The notes beneath the pieces are model-generated. The model was not told the DNA's origin. It ran no database searches and worked only from the letters and a program-made list of their open reading frames with translations. A DNA stretch of 64,000 nucleotides from Archangium_A sp035910535. Lineage in GTDB: Bacteria; Myxococcota; Myxococcia; Myxococcales; Myxococcaceae. The DNA is taken from contig JAMHXF010000047.1 of assembly GCA_035910535.1 (NCBI GenBank), positions 1 through 64,000 on the forward strand, in the 5' to 3' direction. Positions within the stretch are counted from its first letter, which is position 1; each line of letters starts with the position of its first letter. Positions 17,603 through 26,684 of this stretch are shown here, piece after piece. Made by a program: the position numbers and the translations under genes.

Positions 17603-18620
17603 CGCGGCTCCACACCTGCACGCAGCCCCACGTGCAGGCGATGACCGCGACGACCAGCGCCCAGTACAGCGGCCACCCGGCCTGCCCGCGGAAGAAGCGC
17701 GCGAAGACGCCGACGTGGTGCTGGAAGAGCAGCATCTCGTGAAAGAAGTACGCGCTCAGTGACGCACCGCCGAACGCTGCGAGCCACTTCAGCGCGCGCG
17801 CCTCGACGAGCCTGGGCCACGTGCGCTCGATGATTCGGAACACGGCGACCAGCGCGAGCACCTCTGTCCACCGGCGCGCGGCGTCGGCCGGGTTGGTCTG
17901 CCAGAAGTTGTGCGGAGGGTAGAGCGCGGTGACCGCCGCCGCCTGCCACCAGAACGCCGCGCCCAGGCCCAGCAGCAGCGCCAGCCAGCTCCACAGCTCG
18001 CGCTCGTGCTTCATCGCGCCGACGGTGGCTCCGAAGCTCGCGCCCAGAAACACGTAGCCGGCCCACGGCAGCAGCGGAAACGCCGCGCCCTTCGTGGCGT
18101 CGAGCACGCCGGGCTTGTTGTTGAGAAAGAGCTGCGCGACGCCGGTGGCCTGCTCGCCGAGCGGCGCCACCGCGAAGACCCCGAAGGCCAACAGCAGCAG
18201 CAGCCAACGCAGCACCTTCGGCTTGCCCGCCAGCAGCACGAGCACCGGCAGCACCAACAACAGCGAGAGCCCGATGCAGTGAAGAATGTCGACGCGAAAG
18301 AGCCACTTCGGCGCGCGCCACATCGGAAACCAGATGAAGTTGATGAGGCTCGCCACCAGCAACACTTCGCCGATGCGCTTGAGCGACTTGAGCGCCTGTT
18401 CCCTTCGTCGCCCGGCCAGCCCCGCACGCACCTGCACCAACGCGAGCGCGAAGCCCGCCGAGAAGATGAAGGCCGGCGCCACCAGCCCATCGATGGCGTC
18501 GAGGCGTCTGAAGAGCGCGGTGAGCTTGAGCTCCGGCCGCAGCAACGCCACGCAGTGCGTCTGAATCATCACCAGCACGGCCACGCCGCGGAGCCAGTCG
18601 AAGGCGTGAATGCGACCCAT
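17565..18620 (-). CDS. Multi-pass membrane acyltransferase-like protein (DUF1624/heparan acetyltransferase-like)
   Basis: 351 residues with about ten hydrophobic helices. The N-terminus FDWLRGVAVLVMIQTHC and the following FSAGFALALV are typical of membrane acyltransferases related to DUF1624 and OpgC-like proteins; the conserved His in QTHC and another in DILHCIGL could take part in catalysis. It may acylate an extracytoplasmic sugar or lipid; substrate unknown. The start ATG follows a short intergenic segment divergent from the small 70-residue gene. Confidence 0.75.
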   Translation of the reverse strand: MGRIHAFDWLRGVAVLVMIQTHCVALLRPELKLTALFRRLDAIDGLVAPAFIFSAGFALALVQVRAGLAGRRREQALKSLKRIGEVLLVASLINFIWFPMWRAPKWLFRVDILHCIGLSLLLVLPVLVLLAGKPKVLRWLLLLLAFGVFAVAPLGEQATGVAQLFLNNKPGVLDATKGAAFPLLPWAGYVFLGASFGATVGAMKHERELWSWLALLLGLGAAFWWQAAAVTALYPPHNFWQTNPADAARRWTEVLALVAVFRIIERTWPRLVEARALKWLAAFGGASLSAYFFHEMLLFQHHVGVFARFFRGQAGWPLYWALVVAVIACTWGCVQVWSRVTSKATPPRPAS

Positions 18621-18667
18621 GCGCTGAATGCTGCCGAAAGGCGCGCGATGCGCTAGTTCTCCCGGCC

Positions 18668-18880
18668 ATGTCCTCGTCGAATCACCACAGCGACCCGAAT
18701 CAGCTCCCTGTTCCGTTGAAGGCGCGCCCCGACAGCGACATCGAGCACCAGCGCAACGAGTGGTCGAGCGGCACGCGCGGCGGCGGCTCGATTCCCAAAG
18801 ACTTCGGGTGGAACACGAACCCCAAGCAGCAGCAGGAAGAGAACGGCTCCGGCGACCTGAAGAAGTCGGTCAGCAAGTAA
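18668..18880 (+). CDS. Small hydrophilic hypothetical protein
   Basis: 70 residues, polar and Gly/Ser/Asn/Gln-rich, with no Cys, membrane helix or recognised motif; likely largely disordered. ATG start, transcribed divergently from the membrane acyltransferase. Its stop codon directly abuts the stop of the convergent lipoprotein gene. Low certainty that it is expressed, though codon use looks normal. Confidence 0.55.
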   Translation: MSSSNHHSDPNQLPVPLKARPDSDIEHQRNEWSSGTRGGGSIPKDFGWNTNPKQQQEENGSGDLKKSVSK

Positions 18881-19855
18881 CTACTGCTGATTCACGTACG
18901 GGCCGTCGACGGTGTCGGCGACCACATAGCTGCCGGCGAAGAACAGGCCCCGCACCGAAACGCCTGACGGCAACCCGTTGAGTGTGGAGGTGAAGGTGGC
19001 GCCGTTGTCGTCACTGCGGAGCAGGCCGCCATTGCCGCCCGCCCAGAAGGTCGCACCCTGCGACGTGTAGAACAGCAGCCCCGAGCCGATGGGCGCGCTC
19101 TGTGCGCGGAAGGTGTTGCCGTAGTTGTCACTGCGCTGCTGGCCGTCGGTCGCCGTCGCGACGAGCACCACCGGGCCGCTCGCTGCGAGCGCTTCGACCG
19201 CGCCGCGCAGCGTGCTGGGCGACCACGTGGCACCAACATCCGTCGACTCGTAGAGCCCCGCAGACCCGGCGAACAGCTTCTGCTGTGCAGGCGCCGCTAC
19301 GAGGTTGCGCACCGGCTGCGAGAACACGCCTGCATCACTGCGTTCGGCGTACGTGCCGTCGACGGCGTTCGACGCGTACAAACCACCCGTGGTGACGAGC
19401 AGGAAGTCGGTCGACTTCTTCACCAGCGCCCACGCGGGCGTGCTCGGCGCGCCGGCGACTTGTGTCCACGCGGTGTCGAGCGTCTTGACCCACACGCCGC
19501 CGGTCGTCGCTCCCGCGCCCGTCATCACCAGCGTCTGGTCGAAGCGCTGCAGTGAGCTCGGTTGCACGTCACCAGGCAGAGGCGAGACCTCGCGCTTCCA
19601 CGTGGTGTCGATGGCGGGCAGTGCGTAGAGCCCCTGGTCGTTCGCCGCGTAGAGCACGTTGTCGAACACCGCCGCGCCGCGCACCGCCGCTCCTGAAGGC
19701 CAGCCGTTCGAGCGCGAGGTGAACTGCGTGTACTTGATGGGCTGCGGGCCCGCGTCGAAGAGCCCCGCGTCGGCCGTCGTGCCGGCGTCGGTGTCTTCAG
19801 CGGTGCCGGTGCACGCGACGAGAAATGAACAGAGCAACAACGTCAGACGCTTCAT
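18881..19855 (-). CDS. Lipoprotein with sialidase/BNR-like beta-propeller repeats
   Basis: 324 residues. The N-terminus MKRLTLLLCSFLVACTG has a lipobox (LVAC) with lipidation at Cys15, followed by an Asp/Ala/Thr spacer. The body has repeated SxDxGxTW-like elements (SGAGLYESTDVGATWS, RSDDNGATFTS, RSDNYGNTFR), the Asp-box pattern of BNR/photosystem-II-assembly-like propellers. Probably a surface or periplasmic binding protein. Its ATG overlaps the upstream esterase stop by four bases, so the pair is coupled. Confidence 0.8.
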   Translation of the reverse strand: MKRLTLLLCSFLVACTGTAEDTDAGTTADAGLFDAGPQPIKYTQFTSRSNGWPSGAAVRGAAVFDNVLYAANDQGLYALPAIDTTWKREVSPLPGDVQPSSLQRFDQTLVMTGAGATTGGVWVKTLDTAWTQVAGAPSTPAWALVKKSTDFLLVTTGGLYASNAVDGTYAERSDAGVFSQPVRNLVAAPAQQKLFAGSAGLYESTDVGATWSPSTLRGAVEALAASGPVVLVATATDGQQRSDNYGNTFRAQSAPIGSGLLFYTSQGATFWAGGNGGLLRSDDNGATFTSTLNGLPSGVSVRGLFFAGSYVVADTVDGPYVNQQ

Positions 19856-20574
19856 CGGGTGACCTGCCTTGCGAGAAAATCTCCCAGCTTCAGGAGCGCG
19901 TTCTGGCCAATGGTGTGCCCACCGTCGAAGGGCACGAACTCGAGCTGCATGCCCGCTTCCGTCAGCAGGTCGCGCAGCCACTCCGCGGCCTGGTACGGGA
20001 GCACCGGGTCTTGTCGGCCGTGCGACTGAAACACCGGCAACCCGGCGCGCGCTGCGGCCTTCGTGCGCCAGATGTCTTCGGTGAGCAGCGTGCCCGAGAG
20101 CACCACCAGCGCGCCGGGGGCCTCTTCGAGGCGCAGCGCGACGTCGGTGGTGAGCATCGCGCCCTGGCTGAACCCGCCGAGCACCACGCGCTTCATCGGC
20201 AGCTTCGTACTGTCGGCGATCTGCTTCACCAGCGCGAGCATCGACCTGCGCGCGGCCGCCATGCCTTCGGGTTCCTGTTTGCGGAACTCGCGGAGCGCTT
20301 CGGGGTCGCGCTGGAGCTGCTGCACCGCGGCCATGTCGATCATCCACCAGGCGCGCGCGTCGCCCCAGCCGAGCTGACCCAGACTCAACGGCGCGGAGGG
20401 AAAATAGAAGCGCACGTCGCGCAACGCCGGCTGCAGACGCACCAACTCAGGAGCGAGCCCGACGAGATCATCGCCGGGTGCACCAAAGCCGTGGCACAGC
20501 ACCACCACCGCCGACGGCGGGCCGTCGATCGCCTGGAAGACTTCAACCTCGAGGCCCGCGAGTTCGGTACGCAT
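19852..20574 (-). CDS. Phospholipase/carboxylesterase family hydrolase
   Basis: 240 residues of the alpha/beta-hydrolase-2 type (YpfH/EstB-like). VVVLCHGFGAPGDD holds the oxyanion loop; the nucleophile Ser is in GGFSQGAML near residue 120; HGRQDPVLP gives the Asp and DGGHTIG the His. Such enzymes hydrolyse short-chain or lysophospholipid esters. The ATG at 20574 is chosen because the frame upstream runs into the divergent FHA gene. It is the first gene of a coupled pair with the lipoprotein. Confidence 0.83.
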   Translation of the reverse strand: MRTELAGLEVEVFQAIDGPPSAVVVLCHGFGAPGDDLVGLAPELVRLQPALRDVRFYFPSAPLSLGQLGWGDARAWWMIDMAAVQQLQRDPEALREFRKQEPEGMAAARRSMLALVKQIADSTKLPMKRVVLGGFSQGAMLTTDVALRLEEAPGALVVLSGTLLTEDIWRTKAAARAGLPVFQSHGRQDPVLPYQAAEWLRDLLTEAGMQLEFVPFDGGHTIGQNALLKLGDFLARQVTR

Positions 20575-20629
20575 CGTGGTTCGTATACTTCGCTTGACCC
20601 GCGCCGTGGGCTGTATTGCCTTCCCGTTC

Positions 20630-22201
20630 GTGGCCTTCACGTTGAGAGTGAGTTCAGGAAGCGGCGAAGCGGAGGAGTTTTCCTTCGACGGTGGTGAAGT
20701 TCGCCTCGGTCGTACCGCCGACAACGACGTCGTCATCAAAGACCCTTCGTCGTCGCGCAGTCACGCGCGGGTGTACGAAGAAGACGGTCGCTACTTCGTC
20801 GAAGATCTCAAGAGCGCGAACGGCACCAAGCTCAACACGCGGTCGCTGAAGGCGCCGGTGGAGATCAAGAGCGGCGATCGCATCGTCATCGGTGACGTGA
20901 CGCTGCTCTTCAGCCTGCCCGGTGACAACGACACGATGATGGGCGCCCCCACGTCGACCGTCGACGAGACCGAAGACCCCAACGTCACCATCCTCAAGCC
21001 GCCGAGCAAGCCTGCGGCCATCATTCGGAAGCCGCCGCCTCGCGCTCCGACGCCAGCTGCACAAGAGGCGGTCGAAGAAGAAGACGAAGAAGAAGAAGCC
21101 GATGATGCAGCGAGTGACAACTCGACGAAGAACTTCGAAGTGCCTCCGCCCAGGGCGCTGCAGCGTCGAGCGACGGGCGCCTCGAGCGTGCCTGTGCGTG
21201 CCTCGCGTGCCGCTGAAGAGCCTGCCCCCGTCGCCATCTCTGCGGCTGAACGTGCGCGCCAACGTCGTGAGCTGTCGAAGTCGAGCACCGGTCGCGCAGC
21301 GTTGCTGTGGAGCGACCTGCCGAAGCCCGCGAAGATCGTGGTCGGCACGCTGGGCGTCGCGGCGGCCATCGGCCTCGTCGGTGGGCTCGTCTACGCGGTG
21401 ATTCCCAGGAAGATTGAACGCCGCGTCGAGACGTTCGAGCTCAAGGCCAACGGTGAACCGCTGCGTGACAGCTACGGCGCCGGGGACGACGTCGACTTCG
21501 AGCGGCCCGACATGAAGTCGTTCACCTTCAGCTACCAGTCACCGACGGCCATCGTGGGCGTGCTGCACTACCAGGCCAGCGACTGCTCGAAGGACGAGGT
21601 CAGCATCGAGTTGAACGGTGCGCAGTTGGCCTCCATTCCTCCCGACACGATGGAGGTCGCGACGCGACAGCTCGAGGTCGTGTTGCCGTCGACGCAGCTG
21701 CGCGTGGGTGACGCCAATGAACTGGTGTTCGACAACGTGAACAACCCGCCCGGCGACGACCCGTGGAAAGTGTGGAACGTGTGGGTCGAGGTCATTCCCA
21801 TTCCGCAGATGTCGCCTGAAGAAGCGGGCAATCGCGCGAAGCAGGATCTCCAGCGAGCGAGCAGCCAGTACGACTTGCGCGACGTCGGCGCGATGAACCT
21901 CTTCCGCTCGTGGAAGCAGTACCGCGACGCGTGGCTGCTGCTCGAAGCCACGCCCGATCGCCCTCCCGAGTTGCTCGAAATCGCTCGCACCCGCATGCGC
22001 GAAATTCGTCCGGAGCTCGACCGCAAGTGCTCGGCGATGCTCGTCGACTACCAGAAGGAAATTAACCAGAAGTACCCCAACGTCTCCGCCGCGCGGAAGG
22101 TGCTGCAGAACATCCCTTCGCACTTCGAAAAGGAGCACCCTTGCTACGGCATGAGCCGCGGGTTGCTCCGGAGTCTCGATAGTCTCGAAGAAGCTGAGTG
22201 A
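20630..22201 (+). CDS. FHA-domain single-pass membrane protein
   Basis: About 523 residues. An FHA domain occupies residues 8-92 (VRLGRTADNDVVI, SRSHARVYEEDG, SANGTKLN), which binds phosphothreonine partners. A strongly acidic patch (EEEDEEEEADD), a Pro/Arg-rich linker, one transmembrane helix (about 237-258) and a 260-residue C-terminal domain follow, so the FHA part is cytoplasmic and the rest periplasmic. The GTG at 20630 gives the natural FHA N-terminus; a GTG at 20576 is also in frame. It is 12 bp upstream of the first Tad module and may regulate or scaffold it. Confidence 0.78.
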   Translation: MAFTLRVSSGSGEAEEFSFDGGEVRLGRTADNDVVIKDPSSSRSHARVYEEDGRYFVEDLKSANGTKLNTRSLKAPVEIKSGDRIVIGDVTLLFSLPGDNDTMMGAPTSTVDETEDPNVTILKPPSKPAAIIRKPPPRAPTPAAQEAVEEEDEEEEADDAASDNSTKNFEVPPPRALQRRATGASSVPVRASRAAEEPAPVAISAAERARQRRELSKSSTGRAALLWSDLPKPAKIVVGTLGVAAAIGLVGGLVYAVIPRKIERRVETFELKANGEPLRDSYGAGDDVDFERPDMKSFTFSYQSPTAIVGVLHYQASDCSKDEVSIELNGAQLASIPPDTMEVATRQLEVVLPSTQLRVGDANELVFDNVNNPPGDDPWKVWNVWVEVIPIPQMSPEEAGNRAKQDLQRASSQYDLRDVGAMNLFRSWKQYRDAWLLLEATPDRPPELLEIARTRMREIRPELDRKCSAMLVDYQKEINQKYPNVSAARKVLQNIPSHFEKEHPCYGMSRGLLRSLDSLEEAE

Positions 22202-22213
22202 TTTCAGGTTGTT

Positions 22214-23104
22214 ATGTTGCGTCCACCTGACGGATGGAGAGATCTCCCCGTCGCTCCGAGAATGCTCTTCGTGAAATCGCGTTCCTCTCGCAGGGAATCA
22301 GGTCAAGCGGCAGTGGAGACGGCGATTGTCATGCCGCTCTTCGTCTTCATCGTGCTTGGCATTCTGCAGCTGAGCCTCATGCACCAGGCGCGGTTGCTGA
22401 CGAAGTACGCCGCCTACAAGGCTGCCCGCGCAGGTTCGCTCAACCGCGCCGATCAGCGGTCCATGGACGCTGCCGCAGTGGCGGTGATGATGCCGATGCT
22501 GACGCGCTCGAACCCCATCGCTGCGGGCAGCGGCGGGACGCAGCCTCAGTACGGCCTCTACAAGGTCTCGACCGCGAACGAGTACGCGACCGCGTTCAAA
22601 GAGGTCTACCAGAGCCGCAACAACAAGCACTCTGGCGGCAAGCCGCTCGTGGAGGTGACCATCTGTCATCCGCTCTCGAACGACCTCGACGCGCAGAAAG
22701 ACTTTGATGATCCGCGGGTGAACCCGCTGGGTGGCAACAGCGACTGGCGGCCGTTCGAGAAGACCAAGCTCTCGGTGCAGGTCACGACCTACTACCACCT
22801 GATCATTCCCTTCGCGAACGCGTTCCTGTGGTGGGCCTCATACGGAGACATGGGCACGCAGCGCGCTGCGACCATGAAGACGCTCCGCATGAAGACGCGC
22901 ACCGCGAGCGACGACAAGCGCAAGGTGTTCGAGGGCAACAAGAACGGCGGCTACACGCTGGAAGATCTCAAGTCTGAAGCCGAGAGCGGCAACTACATCA
23001 TGCCGGTTCGCTCCTCCTATTCGATGCGCATGCATTCCAACCTTGCCGAGAGCGCTCAGCTCAAGTCGCAGAACGAGTGCCACGTTCCTTTCGATCGGAA
23101 ATGA
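22214..23104 (+). CDS. TadE-like pseudopilin protein, module 1
   Basis: 296 residues. A prepilin-like segment SGQAAVETAIVMPLFVF, with Gly before Gln and Glu near position +5 of the mature form, starts a single hydrophobic helix, as in TadE/TadG pseudopilins of Flp pilus systems. The rest is a soluble domain with few known motifs. It is clearly related to the gene at 41926 (both have SGQAAVETA followed by MPL and an AAY motif after the helix). Start may instead be the ATG at 22262, giving a shorter leader like that of its paralogue. Its stop overlaps the next start. Confidence 0.78.
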   Translation: MLRPPDGWRDLPVAPRMLFVKSRSSRRESGQAAVETAIVMPLFVFIVLGILQLSLMHQARLLTKYAAYKAARAGSLNRADQRSMDAAAVAVMMPMLTRSNPIAAGSGGTQPQYGLYKVSTANEYATAFKEVYQSRNNKHSGGKPLVEVTICHPLSNDLDAQKDFDDPRVNPLGGNSDWRPFEKTKLSVQVTTYYHLIIPFANAFLWWASYGDMGTQRAATMKTLRMKTRTASDDKRKVFEGNKNGGYTLEDLKSEAESGNYIMPVRSSYSMRMHSNLAESAQLKSQNECHVPFDRK

Positions 23105-24627
23105 TCATGAAGACCTCCCGACCCATGCGTCGCACTCGCGGTCAGGTGCTGGTGATGGCCTGCCTCACCTTCCTGCTCCTCGCCATTTCGATGATGGCCA
23201 GCTTCTCGATCTCCCACGCGGTACACGAGCGCGTTCGCCTGCAGATCGCCGCTGACGCGCACGCGTTCACCGTGGCGACGCTCGAGGCGCGTGGCTTCAA
23301 CACCATTGGCTACATGAATCGCGCGATCGCCGGCGGCATTGTCGCTGAGCTCGGGTTGCACGCGTGGTACGCGATCGCGAAGCGCGACGTGTCCATGTAC
23401 AACGCCGGCTTCATCGCGTTTCTGCAGGTCGCTGCGATGGAGTTCGCGCAGTGCCCCAAGTTCCAGATTCAGCACTGCATTCACGGCATCAAGGCGCTGA
23501 AGATCGCCTTCAAATACAACAAAGAGAAACGTTCGAAGCAGAGCGACCTCCAGTCGAAAGATCAGGACTGGAAGGAGGCGGTGAAGGGCTTCAGCGACAT
23601 GATCAAAGAAGTCTACAAAGACGAAAAAGAGCTCCTCGACAAAGTGAAGTCGGAGATCGGAGACATGAGCCCCACGCTCATGTCCATCGGCAACAAGACA
23701 GCGCCGAAAGCCACCAGCAAGGGCATGAAGAAGTACAACGTCAGCGGCCTCGCGTGCGCCGTTGAAGGCTCGTCGTTCGACGACGAGTGCAAGCCGGCGA
23801 GTTGGAAGAAAGCCGGCAGCGTGAGCTCGGCCAGCAACCGCACCAAGGTGATGGAAGAAGCGGCCAACGCCGCCCGCCCGAAGTTCGAAGTCGGGCGTCA
23901 GGCGCACCGCGGTCTGTCGGGCACCGGGTACAAGACCGTGCCCGTGATTCCGGCCATGGGCGGCACCGAGATGCCGGACATCCCCATTCCCGTGATGAAC
24001 CCCGACAAGATGATGGACATCCAGGGCAACAAGGGAACGTACATGGAGCTGGGCTTCGGCGCTCAGAACGTCGAGGTGAAGAACAACCGCATCAGCTCCT
24101 CGGTGCCGCGGCACATCGTCATGGTGCAGTGGGAAGACGGCATGGGCATGTGGTACACCGACGGCGCGTCGATTCAGGGCGACTACGAAGGCGTGCCCTG
24201 CAACGGCGGTGGCGGTTGTTTCATCAACTACCGCATGGGCCCTGCGACGACCGGCACCGATGACGACTCCGACTACGGCCAGCCCGCGACCTACGGTGCC
24301 TATACGCAAGACCTCCGTACGTTGGGCAAGGGCGGCAAGGGCGCGTGGGAAATCGAAGGAAAGGGCGAAGTGAAGATGCCCGGTGGCACAGGCACCTGGA
24401 AGTACGTGCCGAACAACGACGGTTTCGCTGTCGCCAAGGGCAAGACGTATTTCCACCAACTCGGCGCGTGGGACGTGCCTCCCAACCTCTTCGACCCGAT
24501 GTGGCGCGCGAAGTTGCAGCCCTTCATTCGCAAGGAGTTCGAAGAGATTCTCCGCACCGCAGGCGACCAACAGGGCGCCAATCTCGCTGGTGAGAGCGGC
24601 ACGTCCGTCGAGGGAGTCACCCAATGA
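23101..24627 (+). CDS. TadG-like Flp pilus-assembly protein, module 1
   Basis: 508 residues. A basic leader and RRTRGQVLVMACLTFLLLA hydrophobic helix, followed by a region (RLQIAADAHAFTVATLEARG) resembling the N-terminal TadG-like domain, where LQxAADAAALA is typical. The long remainder is periplasmic and Gly/Lys-rich. The ATG overlaps the preceding stop by four bases. It is paralogous to the gene at 42687 (both have FN/YNxxGY/ALMNR-like segments after the helix). Function in pilus assembly is inferred from the family only. Confidence 0.72.
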   Translation: MIMKTSRPMRRTRGQVLVMACLTFLLLAISMMASFSISHAVHERVRLQIAADAHAFTVATLEARGFNTIGYMNRAIAGGIVAELGLHAWYAIAKRDVSMYNAGFIAFLQVAAMEFAQCPKFQIQHCIHGIKALKIAFKYNKEKRSKQSDLQSKDQDWKEAVKGFSDMIKEVYKDEKELLDKVKSEIGDMSPTLMSIGNKTAPKATSKGMKKYNVSGLACAVEGSSFDDECKPASWKKAGSVSSASNRTKVMEEAANAARPKFEVGRQAHRGLSGTGYKTVPVIPAMGGTEMPDIPIPVMNPDKMMDIQGNKGTYMELGFGAQNVEVKNNRISSSVPRHIVMVQWEDGMGMWYTDGASIQGDYEGVPCNGGGGCFINYRMGPATTGTDDDSDYGQPATYGAYTQDLRTLGKGGKGAWEIEGKGEVKMPGGTGTWKYVPNNDGFAVAKGKTYFHQLGAWDVPPNLFDPMWRAKLQPFIRKEFEEILRTAGDQQGANLAGESGTSVEGVTQ

Positions 24628-25808
24628 AGACGCGCAATGCACCTCGTGGCGCCGCAGCCGTCGAGATGGCCATCACCATGGTGGTGTTGATCCCGCTCAT
24701 CTTCTACGCGCTGTTCCTTCAAGACTTCGTCTACTACCGCTTGAACGGGCAAGAGACGCTCGTCGCCGCAGCCTTCGACCACGTGACGCCTGACTACATG
24801 CGCCAGGCGCCCGATGTCGGCGGCATGAACCGGCTCAAGTTCTGCGATCACACGGCGGCCTACGACAGCTACGAGCGAGACTTCGAGTGTGAAGGCGGCG
24901 GTGGTGGCTCGAGTGGTGGCAGCGGCGGGCCTGGCACGTCGACCACGGGCAGCTCTGGCGGCCTGGGTCATCACCACGCAGTCGGCGCGCACCAGTGCTG
25001 GATCGGTGGCGGCCAGGAGATCGACTGTCCTGTCTCAAAGGGCGTCGAGATCAGCATGCTGCCTCGCACCCGCCCGTTCATGACCTTCTTCGCCACGGAC
25101 TGGAACCGCGGTGGCATCGCCACGTGCAGCGCGCAGCTCAAGGTCACCAACTACGTCATTCCCCGCATGCTCAGCTCGGAGAGCGGTGGCTGGCTGTGGA
25201 GCAAGAAGAAGCTGACCGATCGCAAGCAGCTCAGCGCGACCGGCTCGGGCACCGAATACAAGGGAGACCAGTGGGCTGAAGGTGGCAGCATCGGTGGCGC
25301 GCACTCCGACTTCGCCAGCGGTGAGTTCGCGGCCCAGGAAGGCCCCGGAGACGGCGAGGGCGAGATGGGCAGCTGGCTGTTCTCGAAGGAAGAGATGGGC
25401 GTGCTCGTCGACCCGTGGGCGCTCTCCGACATCAAAGAAATTGAACCGCACTACGGCTCGCCCATCACCACGTTCCTGGCTCCGGGAACGATCCCCGGCA
25501 GCGACATGGTGCCAGGTGAAGACGACCACCCGCTGCTGACGCGCACCGGTAACTATTACAACCACTACGCGAAGGACGCGGCCGACAAGGGCATGGACTG
25601 GCACAAAGACATGGTCGACAAGGACTTCCTCGACACCTTCTCTGGGTGGGACGCGGCAGGCGACCAGCTCAAGTCGGTGCCGGTGACCTGGAAGAAGAAC
25701 AAGCCGAAGCCGGGCTACTCGGGTGGCAAGGCCTCGGGCTATGCCGATTCGCGTGCGCCAGGCGCCAACCGCGCCAACAAGTACCCGCAGTATTGGGGCC
25801 CGAACTGA
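24624..25808 (+). CDS. TadE-like protein, second copy of module 1
   Basis: 394 residues. APRGAAAVEMAITMVVLIPL is a TadE-type prepilin segment (Gly before a helix, Glu a few residues in). The C-terminal ~340 residues are periplasmic, with a Gly/Ser-rich loop near residue 90-115 and a Cys pair. The start ATG overlaps the upstream stop (ATGA), so translation is coupled. Equivalent in position to the gene at 44285 in the second module. Confidence 0.7.
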   Translation: MKTRNAPRGAAAVEMAITMVVLIPLIFYALFLQDFVYYRLNGQETLVAAAFDHVTPDYMRQAPDVGGMNRLKFCDHTAAYDSYERDFECEGGGGGSSGGSGGPGTSTTGSSGGLGHHHAVGAHQCWIGGGQEIDCPVSKGVEISMLPRTRPFMTFFATDWNRGGIATCSAQLKVTNYVIPRMLSSESGGWLWSKKKLTDRKQLSATGSGTEYKGDQWAEGGSIGGAHSDFASGEFAAQEGPGDGEGEMGSWLFSKEEMGVLVDPWALSDIKEIEPHYGSPITTFLAPGTIPGSDMVPGEDDHPLLTRTGNYYNHYAKDAADKGMDWHKDMVDKDFLDTFSGWDAAGDQLKSVPVTWKKNKPKPGYSGGKASGYADSRAPGANRANKYPQYWGPN

Positions 25809-25817
25809 GCGACTTCC

Positions 25818-26684
25818 GTGGCGAAGCCTGAGGTTGCGAAGAAGGGCTGGTCGTTTGCTCGCATCCTCCTGTTGACGGTGGTGGTGGGCATCGTCTCAGG
25901 CACGTTGTTGGGGGTGAGCACCGGCATCTCTGAAGCGCCAGAAGTGCTGGCCGAAGCTGAAGTGCGGCGCCTGACGCCTCGTGGCGATCCGCTCGAGATC
26001 GACGACCCGATGGCGGCTGACCCCGCCTCGCTGTCTGGCATACCTCCGTACCCGGGTGTGTTTCCCCGACGCCTGTCGCGCCAGGCCTCTGCACAGGGTG
26101 GCCCGATGGCCATCTCGTGGTTCTCCACGCAAGACTCGGCGGCGACGGTGCTCGACTACTACGAGCGCGCCTTCAACGCCGAAGGTCGTCGGCCGGTGGC
26201 GCAGCGCCTCTCAGCTGACATGGGCTACGTGGCGTGGCTCGACGAGCACCTCGACGGTGGTACGGCCGCAGGTGTGTTGCACATGGTCTCTGCGATGCGG
26301 CAGTTCAGTCAGACCATCGTGTTGGTGTCAGCTTCGCGCCCCGACATCGCGATGAACACCCGGCCGAAGTTGCCCGACGGGTTGTCGTTGCCCCCGGCGT
26401 CGACGAGGCCTCAGGTGGTGAACATGGGCGAGACCGGCTTCGCCAGCGAGGTCGTGTACTCGCGAACTTTGAACACTTCGCCAGGAGACGTCGTCAGCTT
26501 CTTCGACCGGCAATTCAAGGAGCAGGGTTTTTCGGTGATTGATTCGTCGACCAGCCCAGCGCAGGCCTCGGTTACGGCGCAACGGGGCACGACCACCGTG
26601 GTGGTGGCGGCTCGCCTCGAAGGCAGTCATTCTTCGGTCGTCTTGACGTACGAGCGGCGAACGCCGCAGGAGGTTTCCCCATGA
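25818..26684 (+). CDS. Membrane-anchored periplasmic protein with two internal repeats, module 1
   Basis: 288 residues: an N-terminal anchor helix (about 13-35, ILLLTVVVGIVSGTLLG) and a periplasmic part in which two halves look alike: about residues 95-175 (WFSTQDSAATVLDYYERAF) and about 210-285 (SPGDVVSFFDRQFKEQG). The pattern of a short strand, an acidic helix with DYYE/FFDR, and a beta hairpin recurs in the module-2 gene at 45184. GTG start. No enzymatic motif; probably a structural or adaptor protein of the Tad module. Confidence 0.68.
   Translation: MAKPEVAKKGWSFARILLLTVVVGIVSGTLLGVSTGISEAPEVLAEAEVRRLTPRGDPLEIDDPMAADPASLSGIPPYPGVFPRRLSRQASAQGGPMAISWFSTQDSAATVLDYYERAFNAEGRRPVAQRLSADMGYVAWLDEHLDGGTAAGVLHMVSAMRQFSQTIVLVSASRPDIAMNTRPKLPDGLSLPPASTRPQVVNMGETGFASEVVYSRTLNTSPGDVVSFFDRQFKEQGFSVIDSSTSPAQASVTAQRGTTTVVVAARLEGSHSSVVLTYERRTPQEVSP

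Noticed and set aside
20583..20620. TTGACC with a downstream TATTGC as sigma70 promoter for the FHA gene
   Set aside because: Spacing of 14 bp is too short for a credible -35/-10 pair.
23056..24642. 528-codon minus-strand frame opposite the TadG-like gene
   Set aside because: His/Val/Arg/Asp-rich antisense shadow without start context or homology.
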